64,000 bases of DNA from Chaetoderma sp. LZ-2023a (taxonomy: Eukaryota > Mollusca > Caudofoveata > Chaetodermatida > Chaetodermatidae): the NCBI GenBank assembly GCA_034401795.1, contig CM067372.1, forward strand, positions 21,814,795 through 21,878,794. Reading direction: 5' to 3'. Below the pieces are notes generated by a model, which saw nothing but the letters and a program-made list of their open reading frames with translations, was not told where the DNA came from and did no database searches. Shown here in pieces: positions 11,601 through 25,200 of this stretch. The position numbers and the translations under genes are program-made. The number at the start of each line of letters is the position of its first letter. Position 1 is the stretch's first letter.

Positions 11601-14600
11601 CCTTCTCATCTGCTTCACTGAATCCACCCATGGCTGATTTGAGCGCTACTTCTAACCTTGTCTTCAGCCTTCTCATCTGCTTCACTGAATCCACCCATGG
11701 CTGATTTGAGTGCTACTTCTAACCTTGTCTTCAGCCTTCTCATCTGCTTCACTGAATCCATCCATGGCTGATTTGAGTGCTACTTCTAACCTTGTCTTCA
11801 GCCTTCTCATTTGCTTCACTGAATCCATCCATGACTGATTTGAGTGCTACTTCTAACCTTGTCTTCAGCCTTCTCATCTGCTTCACTGAATCCACCCATG
11901 GCTGATTTGAGTGCTACTTCTAACCTTGTCTTCAGCCTTCTCATCTGCTTCACTGAATCCACCCATGGCTGATTTGAGTGCTACTTCTAACCTTGTCTTC
12001 AGCCTTCTCATCTGCTTCACTAAATCCACCCATGGCTGATTTGAGTGCTACTTCTAACCTTGTCTTCAGCCTTCTCATCTGCTTCACTGAATCCATCCAT
12101 GGCTGATTTGAGTGCTACTTCTAACCTTGTCTTCAGCCTTCTCATCTGCTTCACTGAATCCACCCATGGCTGATTTGAGTGCTACTTCTAACCTTGTCTT
12201 CAGTCTTCTCATCTGCTTCACTGAATCCATCCATGGCTGATTTGAGTGCTACTTCTAACCTTGTCTTCAGCCTTCTCATTTGCTTCACTGAATCCATCCA
12301 TGGCTGATTTGAGTGCTACTTCTAACCTTGTCTTCAGCCTTCTCATCTGCTTCACTGAATCCACCCATGGCTGATTTGAGTGCTACTTCTAACCTTGTCT
12401 TCAGCTTTCTCATCTGCTTCACTGAATCCACCGATGGCTGATTTGAGTGCTACTTCTAATCTTGTCTTCAGCATTCTCATCTGCGTCACTGAATCCACCC
12501 ATGGCTGATTTGAGTGCTACTTCTAACCTTGTCTTCAGCCTTCTCATCTGCTTCACTGAATCCACCCATGGCTGATTTGAGTGCTACTTCTAACCTTGTC
12601 TTCAGCCTTCTCATCTGCTTCACTGAATCCATCCATGGCTGATTTGAGTGCTACTTCTAACCTTGTCTTCAGCCTTCTCATCTGCTTCACTGAATTCACC
12701 CATGGCTGATTTGAGTGCTACTTCTAACCTTGTCTTCAGCCTTCTCATCTGCTTCACTGAATCCACCCATGACTGATTTGAGTGCTACTTCTAACCTTGT
12801 CTTCAGCCTTCTCATTTGCTTCACTGAATCCATCCATGGCTGATTTGAGTGCTACTTCTAACCTTGTCTTCAGCCTTCTCATTTGCTTCACTGAATCCAT
12901 CCATGACTGATTTGAGTGCTACTTCTAACCTTGTCTTCAGCCTTCTCATCTGCTTCACTGAATCCACCCATGGCTGATCTGAGCGCTACTTCTAACCTTG
13001 TCTTCAGCCTTCTCATCTGCTTCACTGAATGCACCCATGACTGATTTGAGCGCTACTTCTAACCTTGTCTTCAGCCTTCTCATCTGCTTCACTAAATCCA
13101 CCCATGGCTGATTTGAGTGCTACTTCTAACCTTGTCTTCAGCCTTCTCATTTGCTTCACTGAATCCATCCATGGCTGATTTGAGTGCTACTTCTGACCTT
13201 GTCTTCAGCCTTCTCATTTGCTTCACTGAATCCATCCATGGCTGATTTGAGTACTACTTCTAACCTTGTCTTCAGCCTTCTCATCTGCTTCACTGAATCC
13301 ATCCATGGCTGATTTGAGTGCTACTTCTAACCTTGTCTTATGCTATCTCATCTGCTTCACTGAATCCATCCATGGCTGATTTGAGTGCTACTTCTAACCT
13401 TGTCTTCAGCCTTCTCATCTGCTTCACTGAATCCACCCATGGCTGATTTGAGTGCTACTTCTAACCTAGTCTTCAGCCTTCTCATCTGCTTCACTGAATC
13501 CATCCATGGCTGATTTGAGTGCTACACCTAACCTTGTCTTATGCTATCTCATCTGCTTCACTGAATCCATCCATGGCTGATTTGAGTGCTACTTCTAACC
13601 TTGTCTTCAGCCTTCTCATCTGCTTCACTGAATCCACCCATGGCTGATTTGAGTGCTACTTCTAACCTTGTCTTCAGCGTTCTCATCTGCTTCACTGAAT
13701 CCATCCATGGCTGATTTGAGTGCTACTTCTATCCTTGTCTTCAGCCTTCTCATCTGCTTCACTGAATGCATCCATGGCTGATTTGAGTGCTACTTCTAAC
13801 CTTGTCTTATGCCTTCTCATCTGCTTCACTGAATCCATCCATGGCTGATTTGAGTTCTACTTCTAATCTTGTCTTCAGCCTTCTCATTTGCTTCACTGAA
13901 TCCATCCATGGCTGATTTGAGTGCTACTTCTAACCTTGTCTTCAGCCTTCTCATCTGCTTCACTGAATCCATCCATGGCTGATTTGAGTGCTACTTCTAA
14001 CCTTGTCTTCAGCCTTCTCATCTGCTTCACTGAATCCATCCATGGCTGATTTGAGTGCTACTTCTAACCTTGTCTTCAGTCTTCTCATCTGCTTCACTGA
14101 ATCCATCCATGGCTGATTTGAGTGCTACTTCTAACCTTGTCTTCAGCCTTCTCATTTGCTTCACTGAATCCATCCATGGCTGATTTGAGTGCTACTTCTA
14201 ACCTTGTCTTCAGTCTTCTCATCTGCTTCACTGAATCCACCCATGGCTGATTTGAGTGCTACTTCTAACCTTGTCTTCAGCCTTCTCATTTGCTTCACTG
14301 AATCCACCCATGGCTGATTTGAGTGCTACTTCTAACCTTGTCTTCAGTCTTCTCATCTGCTTCACTGAATCCACCCATGGCTGATTAGAGTGCTACTTCT
14401 AACCTTGTCTTCAGTCTTCTCATCTGCTTCACTGAATCCACCCATGGCTGATTTGAGTGCTACTTCTAATCTTGTCTTCAGCATTCTCATCTGCGTCACT
14501 GAATCCACCCATGGCTGATTTGAGTGCTACTTCTAACCTTGTCTTCAGCCTTCTCATCTGCTTCACTGAATCCACCCATGGCTGATTTGAGTGCTACTTC

Positions 14601-17600
14601 TAACCGTGTCTTCAGCCTTCTCATCTGCTTCACTGAATCCACCCATGACTGATTTGAGTGCTACTTCTAACCTTGTCTTCAGCCTTCTCATTTGCTTCAC
14701 TGAATCCATCCATGGCTGATTTGAGTGCTACTTCTAACCTTGTCTTCAACCTTCTCATCTGCTTCACTGAATCCATCCATGGCTGATTTGAGTGCTACTT
14801 CTAACCTTGTCTTCAGCCTTCTCATCTGCTTCACTGAATCCATCCATGGCTGATTTGAGTGCTACTTCTAACCTTGTCTTCAGTCTTCTCATCTGCTTCA
14901 CTGAATCCATCCATGGCTGATTTGAGTGCTACTTCTAACCTTGTCTTCAGCCTTCTCATTTGCTTCACTGAATCCATCCATGACTGATTTGAGTGCTACT
15001 TCTAACCTTGTCTTCAGCCTTCTCATCTGCTTCACTGAATCCACCCATGGCTGATCTGAGCGCTACTTCTAACCTTGTCTTCAGCCTTCTCATCTGCTTC
15101 ACTGAATCCACCCATGACTGATTTGAGCGCTACTTCTAACCTTGTCTTCAGCCTTCTCATCTGCTTCACTAAACCCACCCATGGCTGATTTGAGTGCTAC
15201 TTCTAACCTTGTCTTCAGCCTTCTCATTTGCTTCACTGAATCCATCCATGGCTGATTTGAGTGCTACTTCTGACCTTGTCTTCAGCCTTCTCATTTGCTT
15301 CACTGAATCCATCCATGGCTGATTTGAGTACTACTTCTAACCTTGTCTTCAGCCTTCTCATCTGCTTCACTGAATCCATCCATGGCTGATTTGAGTGCTA
15401 CTTCTAACCTTGTCTTATGCTATCTCATCTGCTTCACTGAATCCATCCATGGCTGATTTGAGTGCTACTTCTAACCTTGTCTTCAGCCTTCTCATCTGCT
15501 TCACTGAATCCACCCATGGCTGATTTGAGTGCTACTTCTAACCTAGTCTTCAGCCTTCTCATCTGCTTCACTGAATCCATCCATGGCTGATTTGAGTGCT
15601 ACTTCTAACCTTGTCTTATGCTATCTCATCTGCTTCACTGAATCCATCCATGGCTGATTTGAGTGCTACTTCTAACCTTGTCTTCAGCCTTCTCATCTGC
15701 TTCACTGAATGCATCCATGGCTGATTTGAGTGCTACTTCTAACCTTGTCTTATGCCTTCTCATCTGCTTCACTGAATCCATCCATGGCTGATTTGAGTTC
15801 TACTTCTAATCTTGTCTTCAGCCTTCTCATTTGCTTCACTGAATCCATCCATGGCTGATTTGAGTGCTACTTCTAACCTTGTCTTCAGCCTTCTCATCTG
15901 CTTCACTGAATCCATCCATGGCTGATTTGAGTGCTACTTCTAACCTTGTCTTCAGCCTTCTCATCTGCTTCACTGAATCCATCCATGGCTGATTTGAGTG
16001 CTACTTCTAACCTTGTCTTCAGTCTTCTCATCTGCTTCACTGAATCCATCCATGGCTGATTTGAGTGCTACTTCTAACCTTGTCTTCAGCCTTCTCATTT
16101 GCTTCACTGAATCCACCCATGGCTGATTTGAGTGCTACTTCTAACCTTGTCTTCAGCCTTCTCATCTGCTTCACTGAATCCATCCATGGCTTATTTGAGT
16201 GCTACTTCTAACCTTGTCTTCAGCCTTCTCATCTGCTTCACTGAATCCACCCATGGCTGATTTGAGTGCTACTTCTAACCTTGTCTTCAGCCTTCTCATC
16301 TGCTTCACTGAATCCATCCATGGCTTATTTGAGTGCTACTTCTAACCTTGTCTACAGTCTTCTCATCTGCTTCACTGAATCCACCCATGGCTGATTTGAG
16401 TGCTACTTCTAACCTTGTCTTCAGCCTTCTCATCTGCTTCACTGAATCCATCCATGGCTGATTTGAGTGCTACTTCTAACCTTGTCTTCAGTCTTCTCAT
16501 CTGCTTCACTGAATCCACCCATGGCTGATTTGAGTGCTACTTCTAACCTTGTCTTATGCCTTCTCATCTGCTTCACTGAATCCACCCATGGCTGATTTGA
16601 GTGCTACTTCTAACCTTGTCTTCAGCCTTCTCATCTGCTTCACTGAATCCATCCATGGCTGATTTGAGTGCTACTTCTAACCTTGTCTTCAGTCTTCTCA
16701 TCTGCTTCACTGAATCCACCCATGGCTGATTTGAGTGCTACTTCTAACCTTGTCTTCAGCCTTCTCATCTGCTTCACTGAATCCATCCATGGCTGATTTG
16801 AGTGCTACTTCTAACATTGTCTACAGTCTTCTCATCTGCTTCACTGAATACATCCATGGCTTATTTGAGTGCTACTTCTAACCTTGTCTTATGCCTTCTC
16901 ATCTGCTTCACTGAATCCATCCATGGCTGATTTGAGTGCTACTTCTAACCTTGTCTTCAGCCTTCTCATCTGCTTCACTGAATCCACCCATGGCTGATTT
17001 GAGTGCTACTTCTAACCTAGTCTTCAGCCTTCTCATCTGCTTCACTGAATCCATCCATGGCTGATTTGAGTGCTACTTCTAACCTTGTCTTATGCTATCT
17101 CATCTGCTTCACTGAATCCATCCATGGCTGATTTGAGTGCTACTTCTAACCTTGTCTTCAGCCTTCTCATCTGCTTCACTGAATCCATCCATGGCTGATT
17201 TGAGTGCTACTTCTAACCTTGTCTTCAGCGTTCTCATCTGCTTCACTGAATCCATCCATGGCTGATTTGAGTGCTACTTCTATCCTTGTCTTCAGCCTTC
17301 TCATCTGCTTCACTGAATGCATCCATGGCTGATTTGAGTGCTACTTCTAACCTTGTCTTATGCCTTCTCATCTGCTTCACTGAATCCATCCATGGCTGAT
17401 TTGAGTTCTACTTCTAATCTTGTCTTCAGCCTTCTCATTTGCTTCACTGAGTCCATCCATGGCTGATTTGAGTGCTACTTCTAACCTTGTCTTCAGCCTT
17501 CTCATCTGCTTCACTGAATCCATCCATGGCTGATTTGAGTGCTACTTCTAACCTTGTCTTCAGCCTTCTCATCTGCTTCACTGAATCCATCCATGGCTGA

Positions 17601-19151
17601 TTTGAGTGCTACTTCTAACCTTGTCTTCAGTCTTCTCATCTGCTTCACTGAATCCATCCATGGCTGATTTGAGTGCTACTTCTAACCTTGTCTTCAGCCT
17701 TCTCATTTGCTTCACTGAATCCATCCATGGCTGATTTGAGTGCTACTTCTAACCTTGTCTTATGCCTTCTCATCTGCTTCACTGAATCCATCCATGGCTG
17801 ATTTGAGTTCTACTTCTAATCTTGTCTTCAGCCTTCTCATTTGCTTCACTGAATCCATCCATGGCTGATTTGAGTGCTACTTCTAACCTTGTCTTCAGCC
17901 TTCTCATCTGCTTCACTGAATCCATCCATGGCTGATTTGAGTGCTACTTCTAACCTTGTCTTCAGCCTTCTCATCTGCTTCACTGAATCCATCCATGGCT
18001 GATTTGAGTGCTACTTCTAACCTTGTCTTCAGTCTTCTCATCTGCTTCACTGAATCCATCCATGGCTGATTTGAGTGCTACTTCTAACCTTGTCTTCAGC
18101 CTTCTCATTTGCTTCACTGAATCCATCCATGGCTGATTTGAGTGCTACTTCTAACCTTGTCTTCAGTCTTCTCATCTGCTTCACTGAATCCACCCATGGC
18201 TGATTTGAGTGCTACTTCTAACCTTGTCTTCAGCCTTCTCATTTGCTTCACTGAATCCACCCATGGCTGATTTGAGTGCTACTTCTAACCTTGTCTTCAG
18301 TCTTCTCATCTGCTTCACTGAATCCACCCATGGCTGATTAGAGTGCTACTTCTAACCTTGTCTTCAGTCTTCTCATCTGCTTCACTGAATCCACCCATGG
18401 CTGATTTGAGTGCTACTTCTAATCTTGTCTTCAGTCTTCTCATCTGCTTCACTGAATCCACCCATGGCTGATTTGAGTGCTACTTCTAACGTTGTCTTCA
18501 GCCTTCTCATCTGCTTCACTGAATCCATCCATGGCTTATTTGAGTGCTACTTCTAACCTTGTCTTCAGCCTTCTCATCTGCTTCACTGAATCCATCCATG
18601 GCTGATTTGAGTGCTACTTCTAACCTTGTCTTCAGCCTTCTCATCTGCTTCACTGAATCCATCCATGGCTGATTTGAGTGCTACTTCTAACCTTGTCTTC
18701 AGCCTTCTCATTTGCTTCACTGAATCCACCCATGGCTGATTTGAGTGCTACTTCTAACCTTGTCTTCAGCCTTCTCATCTGCTTCACTGAATCCATCCAT
18801 GGCTTATTTGAGTGCTACTTCTAACCTTGTCTTCAGCCTTCTCATCTGCTTCACTGAATCCACCCATGGCTGATTTGAGTGCTACTTCTAACCTTGTCTT
18901 CAGCCATCTCATCTGCTTCACTGAATCCATCCATGGCTTATTTGAGTGCTACTTCTAACCTTGTCTACAGTCTTCTCATCTGCTTCACTGAATCCACCCA
19001 TGGCTGATTTGAGTGCTACTTCTAACCTTGTCTTCAGCCTTCTCATCTGCTTCACTGAATCCATCCATGGCTTATTTGAGTGCTACTTCTAACCTTGTCT
19101 TCAGTCTTCTCATCTGCTTCACTGAATCCACCCATGGCTGATTTGAGTGCT

Positions 19152-19683
19152 AACACACGTGTCATGCNNNNNNNNNNNNNNNNNNNNNNNNNNNNNNNNN
19201 NNNNNNNNNNNNNNNNNNNNNNNNNNNNNNNNNNNNNNNNNNNNNNNNNNNNNNNNNNNNNNNNNNNNNNNNNNNNNNNNNNNNNNNNNNNNNNNNNNNN
19301 NNNNNNNNNNNNNNNNNNNNNNNNNNNNNNNNNNNNNNNNNNNNNNNNNNNNNNNNNNNNNNNNNNNNNNNNNNNNNNNNNNNNNNNNNNNNNNNNNNNN
19401 NNNNNNNNNNNNNNNNNNNNNNNNNNNNNNNNNNNNNNNNNNNNNNNNNNNNNNNNNNNNNNNNNNNNNNNNNNNNNNNNNNNNNNNNNNNNNNNNNNNN
19501 NNNNNNNNNNNNNNNNNNNNNNNNNNNNNNNNNNNNNNNNNNNNNNNNNNNNNNNNNNNNNNNNNNNNNNNNNNNNNNNNNNNNNNNNNNNNNNNNNNNN
19601 NNNNNNNNNNNNNNNNNNNNNNNNNNNNNNNNNNNNNNNNNNNNNNNNNNNNNNNNNNNNNNNNNNNGCATGACACGTGTGTT
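19152..19683. other. 500-N assembly gap bounded by a perfect 16-bp inverted repeat
   Basis: N runs from 19,168 to 19,667, exactly 500, which is a conventional placeholder length. The left edge is aacacacgtgtcatgc (19,152-19,167) and the right edge is its exact reverse complement (19,668-19,683). Neither belongs to the 67-bp unit, which stops after GAGTGCTA and resumes at CACCCATGG with an extra G. The array continues in the same orientation on both sides. The true gap size and copy number are unknown. Confidence 0.95.
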
Positions 19684-20012
19684 TCACCCATGGGCTGATT
19701 TGAGTGCTACTTCTAACCTTGTCTTCAGCCTTCTCATCTGCTTCACTGAATCCATCCATGGCTTATTTGAGTGCTACTTCTAACCTTGTCTACAGTCTTC
19801 TCATCTGCTTCACTGAATCCACCCATGGCTGATTTGAGTGCTACTTCTAACCTTGTCTTCAGCCTTCTCATCTGCTTCACTGAATCCATCCATGGCTTAT
19901 TTGAGTGCCACTTCTAACCTTGTCTTCAGTCTTCTCATCTGCTTCACTGAATCCACCCATGGCTGATTTGAGTGCTACTTCTAACCTTGTCTTATGCCTT
20001 CTCATCTGCTTC

Positions 20013-22290
20013 GCTGAATCCACCCATGGCTGATTTGAGTGCTACTTCTAACCTTGTCTTCAGCCTTCTCATCTGCTTCACTGAATCCATCCATGGCTGA
20101 TTTGAGTGCTACTTCTAACCTTGTCTTCAATCTTCTCATCTGCTTCACTGAATCCACCCATGGATGATTTGAGTGCTACTTCTAACCTTGTCTTCAGCCT
20201 TCTCATCTGCTTCACTGAATCCATCCATGGCTGATTTGAGTGCTACTTCTAACATTGTCTTCAGTCTTCTCATCTGCTTCACTGAATACATCCATGGCTT
20301 ATTTGAGTGCTACTTCTAACCTTGTCTTATGCCTTCTCATCTGCTTCACTGAATCCATCCATGGCTGATTTGAGTGCTACTTCTAACCTTGTCTTCAGCC
20401 TTCTCATCTGCTTCACTGAATCCACCCATGGCTGATTTGAGTGCTAATTCTAACCTAGTCTTCAGCCTTCTCATCTGCTTCACTGAATCCATCCATGGCT
20501 GATTTGAGTGCTACTTCTAACCTTGTCTTATGCTATCTCATCTGCTTCACTGAATCCATCCATGGCTGATTTGAGTGCTACTTCTAACCTTGTCTTCAGC
20601 CTTCTCATCTGCTTCACTGAATCCACCCATGGCTAATTTGAGTGCTACTTCTAACCTTGTCTTCAGCGTTCTCATCTGCTTCACTGAATCCATCCATGGC
20701 TGATTTGAGTGCTACTTCTATCCTTGTCTTCAGCCTTCTCATCTGCTTCACTGAATGCATCCATGGCTGATTTGAGTGCTACTTCTAACCTTGTCTTATG
20801 CCTTCTCATCTGCTTCACTGAATCCATCCATGGCTGATTTGAGTTCTACTTCTAATCTTGTCTTCAGCCTTCTCATTTGCTTCACTGAATCCATCCATGG
20901 CTGATTTGAGTGCTACTTCTATCCTTGTCTTCAGCCTTCTCATCTGCTTCACTGAATCCATCCATGGCTGACTTGAGTGCTACTTCTAACCTTGTCTTCA
21001 GCCTTCTCATCTGCTTCACTGCATCCATCCATGGCTGATTTGAGTGCTACTTCTAACCTTGTCTTCAGTCTTCTCATCTGCTTCACTGAATCCATCCATG
21101 GCTGATTTGAGTACTACTTCTAACCTTGTCTTCAGCCTTCTCATCTGCTTCACTGAATCCACCCATGGCTGATTTGAGTGCTACTTCTAACCTTGTCTTC
21201 AGCCTTCTCATCTGCTTCACTGAATCCATCCATGGCTGATTTGAGTGCTACTTCTAACCTTGTCTTCAGTCTTCTCATCTGCTTCACGGAATCCACCCAT
21301 GGATGATTTGAGTGCTACTTCTAACCTTGTCTTCAGCCTTCTCATCTGCTTCACTGAATCCATCCATGGCTGATTTGAGTGCTACTTCTAACATTGTCTT
21401 CAGTCTTCTCATCTGCTTCACTGAATACATCCATGGCTTATTTGAGTGCTACTTCTAACCTTGTCTTATGCCTTCTCATCTGCTTCACTGAATCCATCCA
21501 TGGCTGATTTGAGTGCTACTTCTAACCTTGTCTTCAGCCTTCTCATCTGCTTCACTGAATCCACCCATGGCTGATTTGAGTGCTACTTCTAACCTAGTCT
21601 TCAGCCTTCTCATCTGCTTCACTGAATCCATCCATGGCTGATTTGAGTGCTACTTCTAACCTTGTCTTATGCTATCTCATCTGCTTCACTGAATCCATCC
21701 ATGGCTGATTTGAGTGCTACTTCTAACCTTGTCTTCAGCCTTCTCATCTGCTTCACTGAATCCACCCATGGCTAATTTGAGTGCTACTTCTAACCTTGTC
21801 TTCAGCGTTCTCATCTGCTTCACTGAATCCATCCATGGCTGATTTGAGTGCTACTTCTATCCTTGTCTTCAGCCTTCTCATCTGCTTCACTGAATGCATC
21901 CATGGCTGATTTGAGTGCTACTTCTAACCTTGTCTTATGCCTTCTCATATGCTTTACTGAATCCATCCATGGCTGATTTGAGTTCTACTTCTAATCTTGT
22001 CTTCAGCCTTCTCATTTGCTTCACTGAATCCATCCATGGCTGATTTGAGTGCTACTTCTATCCTTGTCTTCAGCCTTCTCATCTGCTTCACTGAATCCAT
22101 CCATGGCTGATTTGAGTGCTACTTCTAACCTTGTCTTCAGCCTTCTCATCTGCTTCACTGAATCCATCCATGGCTGATTTGAGTGCTACTTCTAACCTTG
22201 TCTTCAGTCTTCCCATCTGCTTCACTGAATCCATCCATGGCTGATTTGAGTGCTACTTCTAACCTTGTCTTCAGCCTTCTCATTTGCTTC
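20013..22290. repeat. 1,139-bp (17-unit) higher-order repeat pair
   Basis: The rare GGATGATTT at 20,162 and 21,301, and TGCTATC at 20,531 and 21,670, are both spaced 1,139 bp, exactly 17 x 67. The two copies (about 20,013-21,151 and 21,152-22,290) differ at scattered sites, for example TCAATCTT versus TCAGTCTT and CACTG versus CACGG. Edges are approximate. Confidence 0.8.
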
Positions 22291-25200
22291 ACTGAATCCA
22301 TCCATGGCTGATTTGAGTGCTACTTCTAACCTTGTCTTCAGTCTTCTCATCTGCTTCACTGAATCCACCCATGGCTGATTTGAGTGCTACTTCTAACCTT
22401 GTCTTCAGCCTTCTCATTTGCTTCACTGAATCCACCCATGGCTGATTTGAGTGCTACTTCTAACCTTGTCTTCAGTCTTCTCATCTGCTTCACTGAATCC
22501 ACCCATGGCTGATTAGAGTGCTACTTCTAACCTTGTCTTCAGTCTTCTCATCTGCTTCACTGAATCCACCCATGGCTGATTTGAGTGCTACTTCTAATCT
22601 TGTCTTCAGTCTTCTCATCTGCTTCACTGAATCCACCCATGGCTGATTTGAGTGCTACTTCTAACCTTGTCTTCAGCCTTCTCATCTGCTTCACTGAATC
22701 CATCCATGGCTCATTTGAGTGCTACTTCTAACCTTGTCTTCAGCATTCTCATCTGCTTCACTGAATCCACCCATGGCTGATTTGAGTGCTACTTCTAACC
22801 TTGTCTTCAGCCTTCTCATCTGCTTCACTGAATCCATCCATGGCTTATTTGAGTGCTACCTCTAACCTTGTCTTCAGCCTTCTCATCTGCTTCACTGAAT
22901 CCACCCATGGCTGATTTGAGTGCTACCTCTAACCTTGTCTTCAGCCTTCTCATCTGCTTCACTGAATCCATCCATGGCTGATTTGAGTGCTACTTCTAAC
23001 CTTGTCTTCAGTCTTCTCATCTGCTTCACTGAATACATCCATGGCTTATTTGAGTGCTACTTCTAACCTTGTCTTATGCCTTCTCATCTGCTTCACTGAA
23101 TCCATCCATGGCTGATTTGAGTGCTACTTCTAACCTTGTCTTCAGCCTTCTCATCTGCTTCACTGAATCCACCCATGGCTGATTTGAGTGCTACTTCTAA
23201 CCTAGTCTTCAGCCTTCTCATCTGCTTCACTGAATCCATCCATGGCTGATTTGAGTGCTACTTCTAACCTTGTCTTATGTTATCTCATCTGCTTCACTGA
23301 ATCCATCCATGGCTGATTTGAGTGCTACTTCTAACCTTGTCTTCAGCCTTCTCATCTGCTTCACTGAATCCACCCATGGCTGATTTGAGTGCTACTTCTA
23401 ACCTTGTCTTCAGCGTTCTCATCTGCTTCACTGAATCCATCCATGGCTGATTTGAGTGCTACTTCTATCCTTGTCTTCAGCCTTCTCATCTGCTTCACTG
23501 AATGCATCCATGGCTGATTTGAGTGCTACTTCTAACCTTGTCTTATGCCTTCTCATCTGATTCACTGAATCCATCCATGGCTGATTTGAGTTCTACTTCT
23601 AATCTTGTCTTCAGCCTTCTCATTTGCTTCACTGAATCCATCCATGGCTGATTTGAGTGCTACTTCTAACCTTGTCTTCAGCCTTCTCATCTGCTTCACT
23701 GAATCCATCCATGGCTGATTTGAGTGCTACTTCTATCCTTGTCTTCAGCCTTCTCATCTGCTTCACTGAATCCATCCATGGATGATTTGAGTGCTACTTC
23801 TAACCTTGTCTTCAGTCTTCTCATCTGCTTCACTGAATCCATCAATGGCTGATTTGAGTGCTACTTCTAACCTTGTCTTCAGCTTTCTCATTTGCTTCAC
23901 TGAATCCATCCATGGCTGATTTGAGTGCTACTTCTAACCTTGTCTTCAGTCTTCTCATCTGCTTCACTGAATCCACCCATGGCTGATTTGAGTGCTACTT
24001 CTAACCTTGTCTTCAGCCTTCTCATCTGCTTAACTGAATCCACCCATGGCCGATTTGAGTGCTACTTCTAACCTTGTCTTCAGCCTTCTCATCTGCTTCA
24101 CTGAATCCATCCATGGCTTATTTGAGTGCTACTTCTAACCTTGTCTTCAGCCTTCTCATCTGCTTCACTGAATCCACCCATGGCTGATTTGAGTGCTACT
24201 TCTAACCTTGTCTTCAGCCTTCTCATCTGCTTCACTGAATCCATCCATGGCTGATTTGAGTGCTACTTCTAACCTTGTCTTCAGTCTTCTCATCTGCTTC
24301 ACTGAATACATCCATGGCTTATTTGAGTGCTACTTCTAACCTTGTCTTATGCCTTCTCATCTGCTTCACTGAATCCATCCATGGCTGATTTGAGTGCTAC
24401 TTCTAACCTTGTCTTCAGCCTTCTCATCTGCTTCACTGAATCCATCCATGGCTGATTTGAGTGCTACTTCTAACCTTGTCTTCAGTCTTCTCATCTGCTT
24501 CACTGAATCCACCCATGGCTGATTTGAGTGCTACTTCTGACCTTGTCTTCAGCCTTCTCATTTGCTTCACTGAATCCACCCATGGCTGATTTGAGTGCTA
24601 CTTCTAACCTTGTCTTCAGTCTTCTCATCTGCTTCACTGAATCCACCCATGGCTGATTAGAGTGCTACTTCTAACCTTGTCTTCAGTCTTCTCATCTGCT
24701 TCACTGAATCCACCCATGGCTGATTTGAGTGCTACTTCTAATCTTGTCTTCAGTCTTCTCATCTGCTTCACTGAATCCACCCATGGCTGATTTGAGTGCT
24801 ACTTCTAACGTTGTCTTCAGCCTTCTCATCTGCTTCACTGAATCCATCCATGGCTTATTTGAGTGCTACTTCTAACCTTGTCTTCAGCCTTCTCATCTGC
24901 TTCACTGAATCCACCCATGGCTGATTTGAGTGCTATTTCTAACCTTGTCTTCAGCCTTCTCATCTGCTTCACTGAATCCATCCATGGCTTATTTGAGTGC
25001 TACTTCTAACCTTGTCTTCAGCCTTCTCATCTGCTTCACTGAATCCACCCATGGCTGATTTGAGTGCTACTTCTAACCTTGTCTTCAGCCTTCTCATCTG
25101 CTTCACTGAATCCATCCATGGCTTATTTGAGTGCTACTTCTAACCTTGTCTTCAGTCTTCTCATCTGCTTCACTGAATCCACCCATGGCTGATTTGAGTG

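Noticed and set aside
19052..19759. long frames on both strands across the N gap
   Set aside because: They consist of N codons with repeat sequence at the edges; they contain no information.
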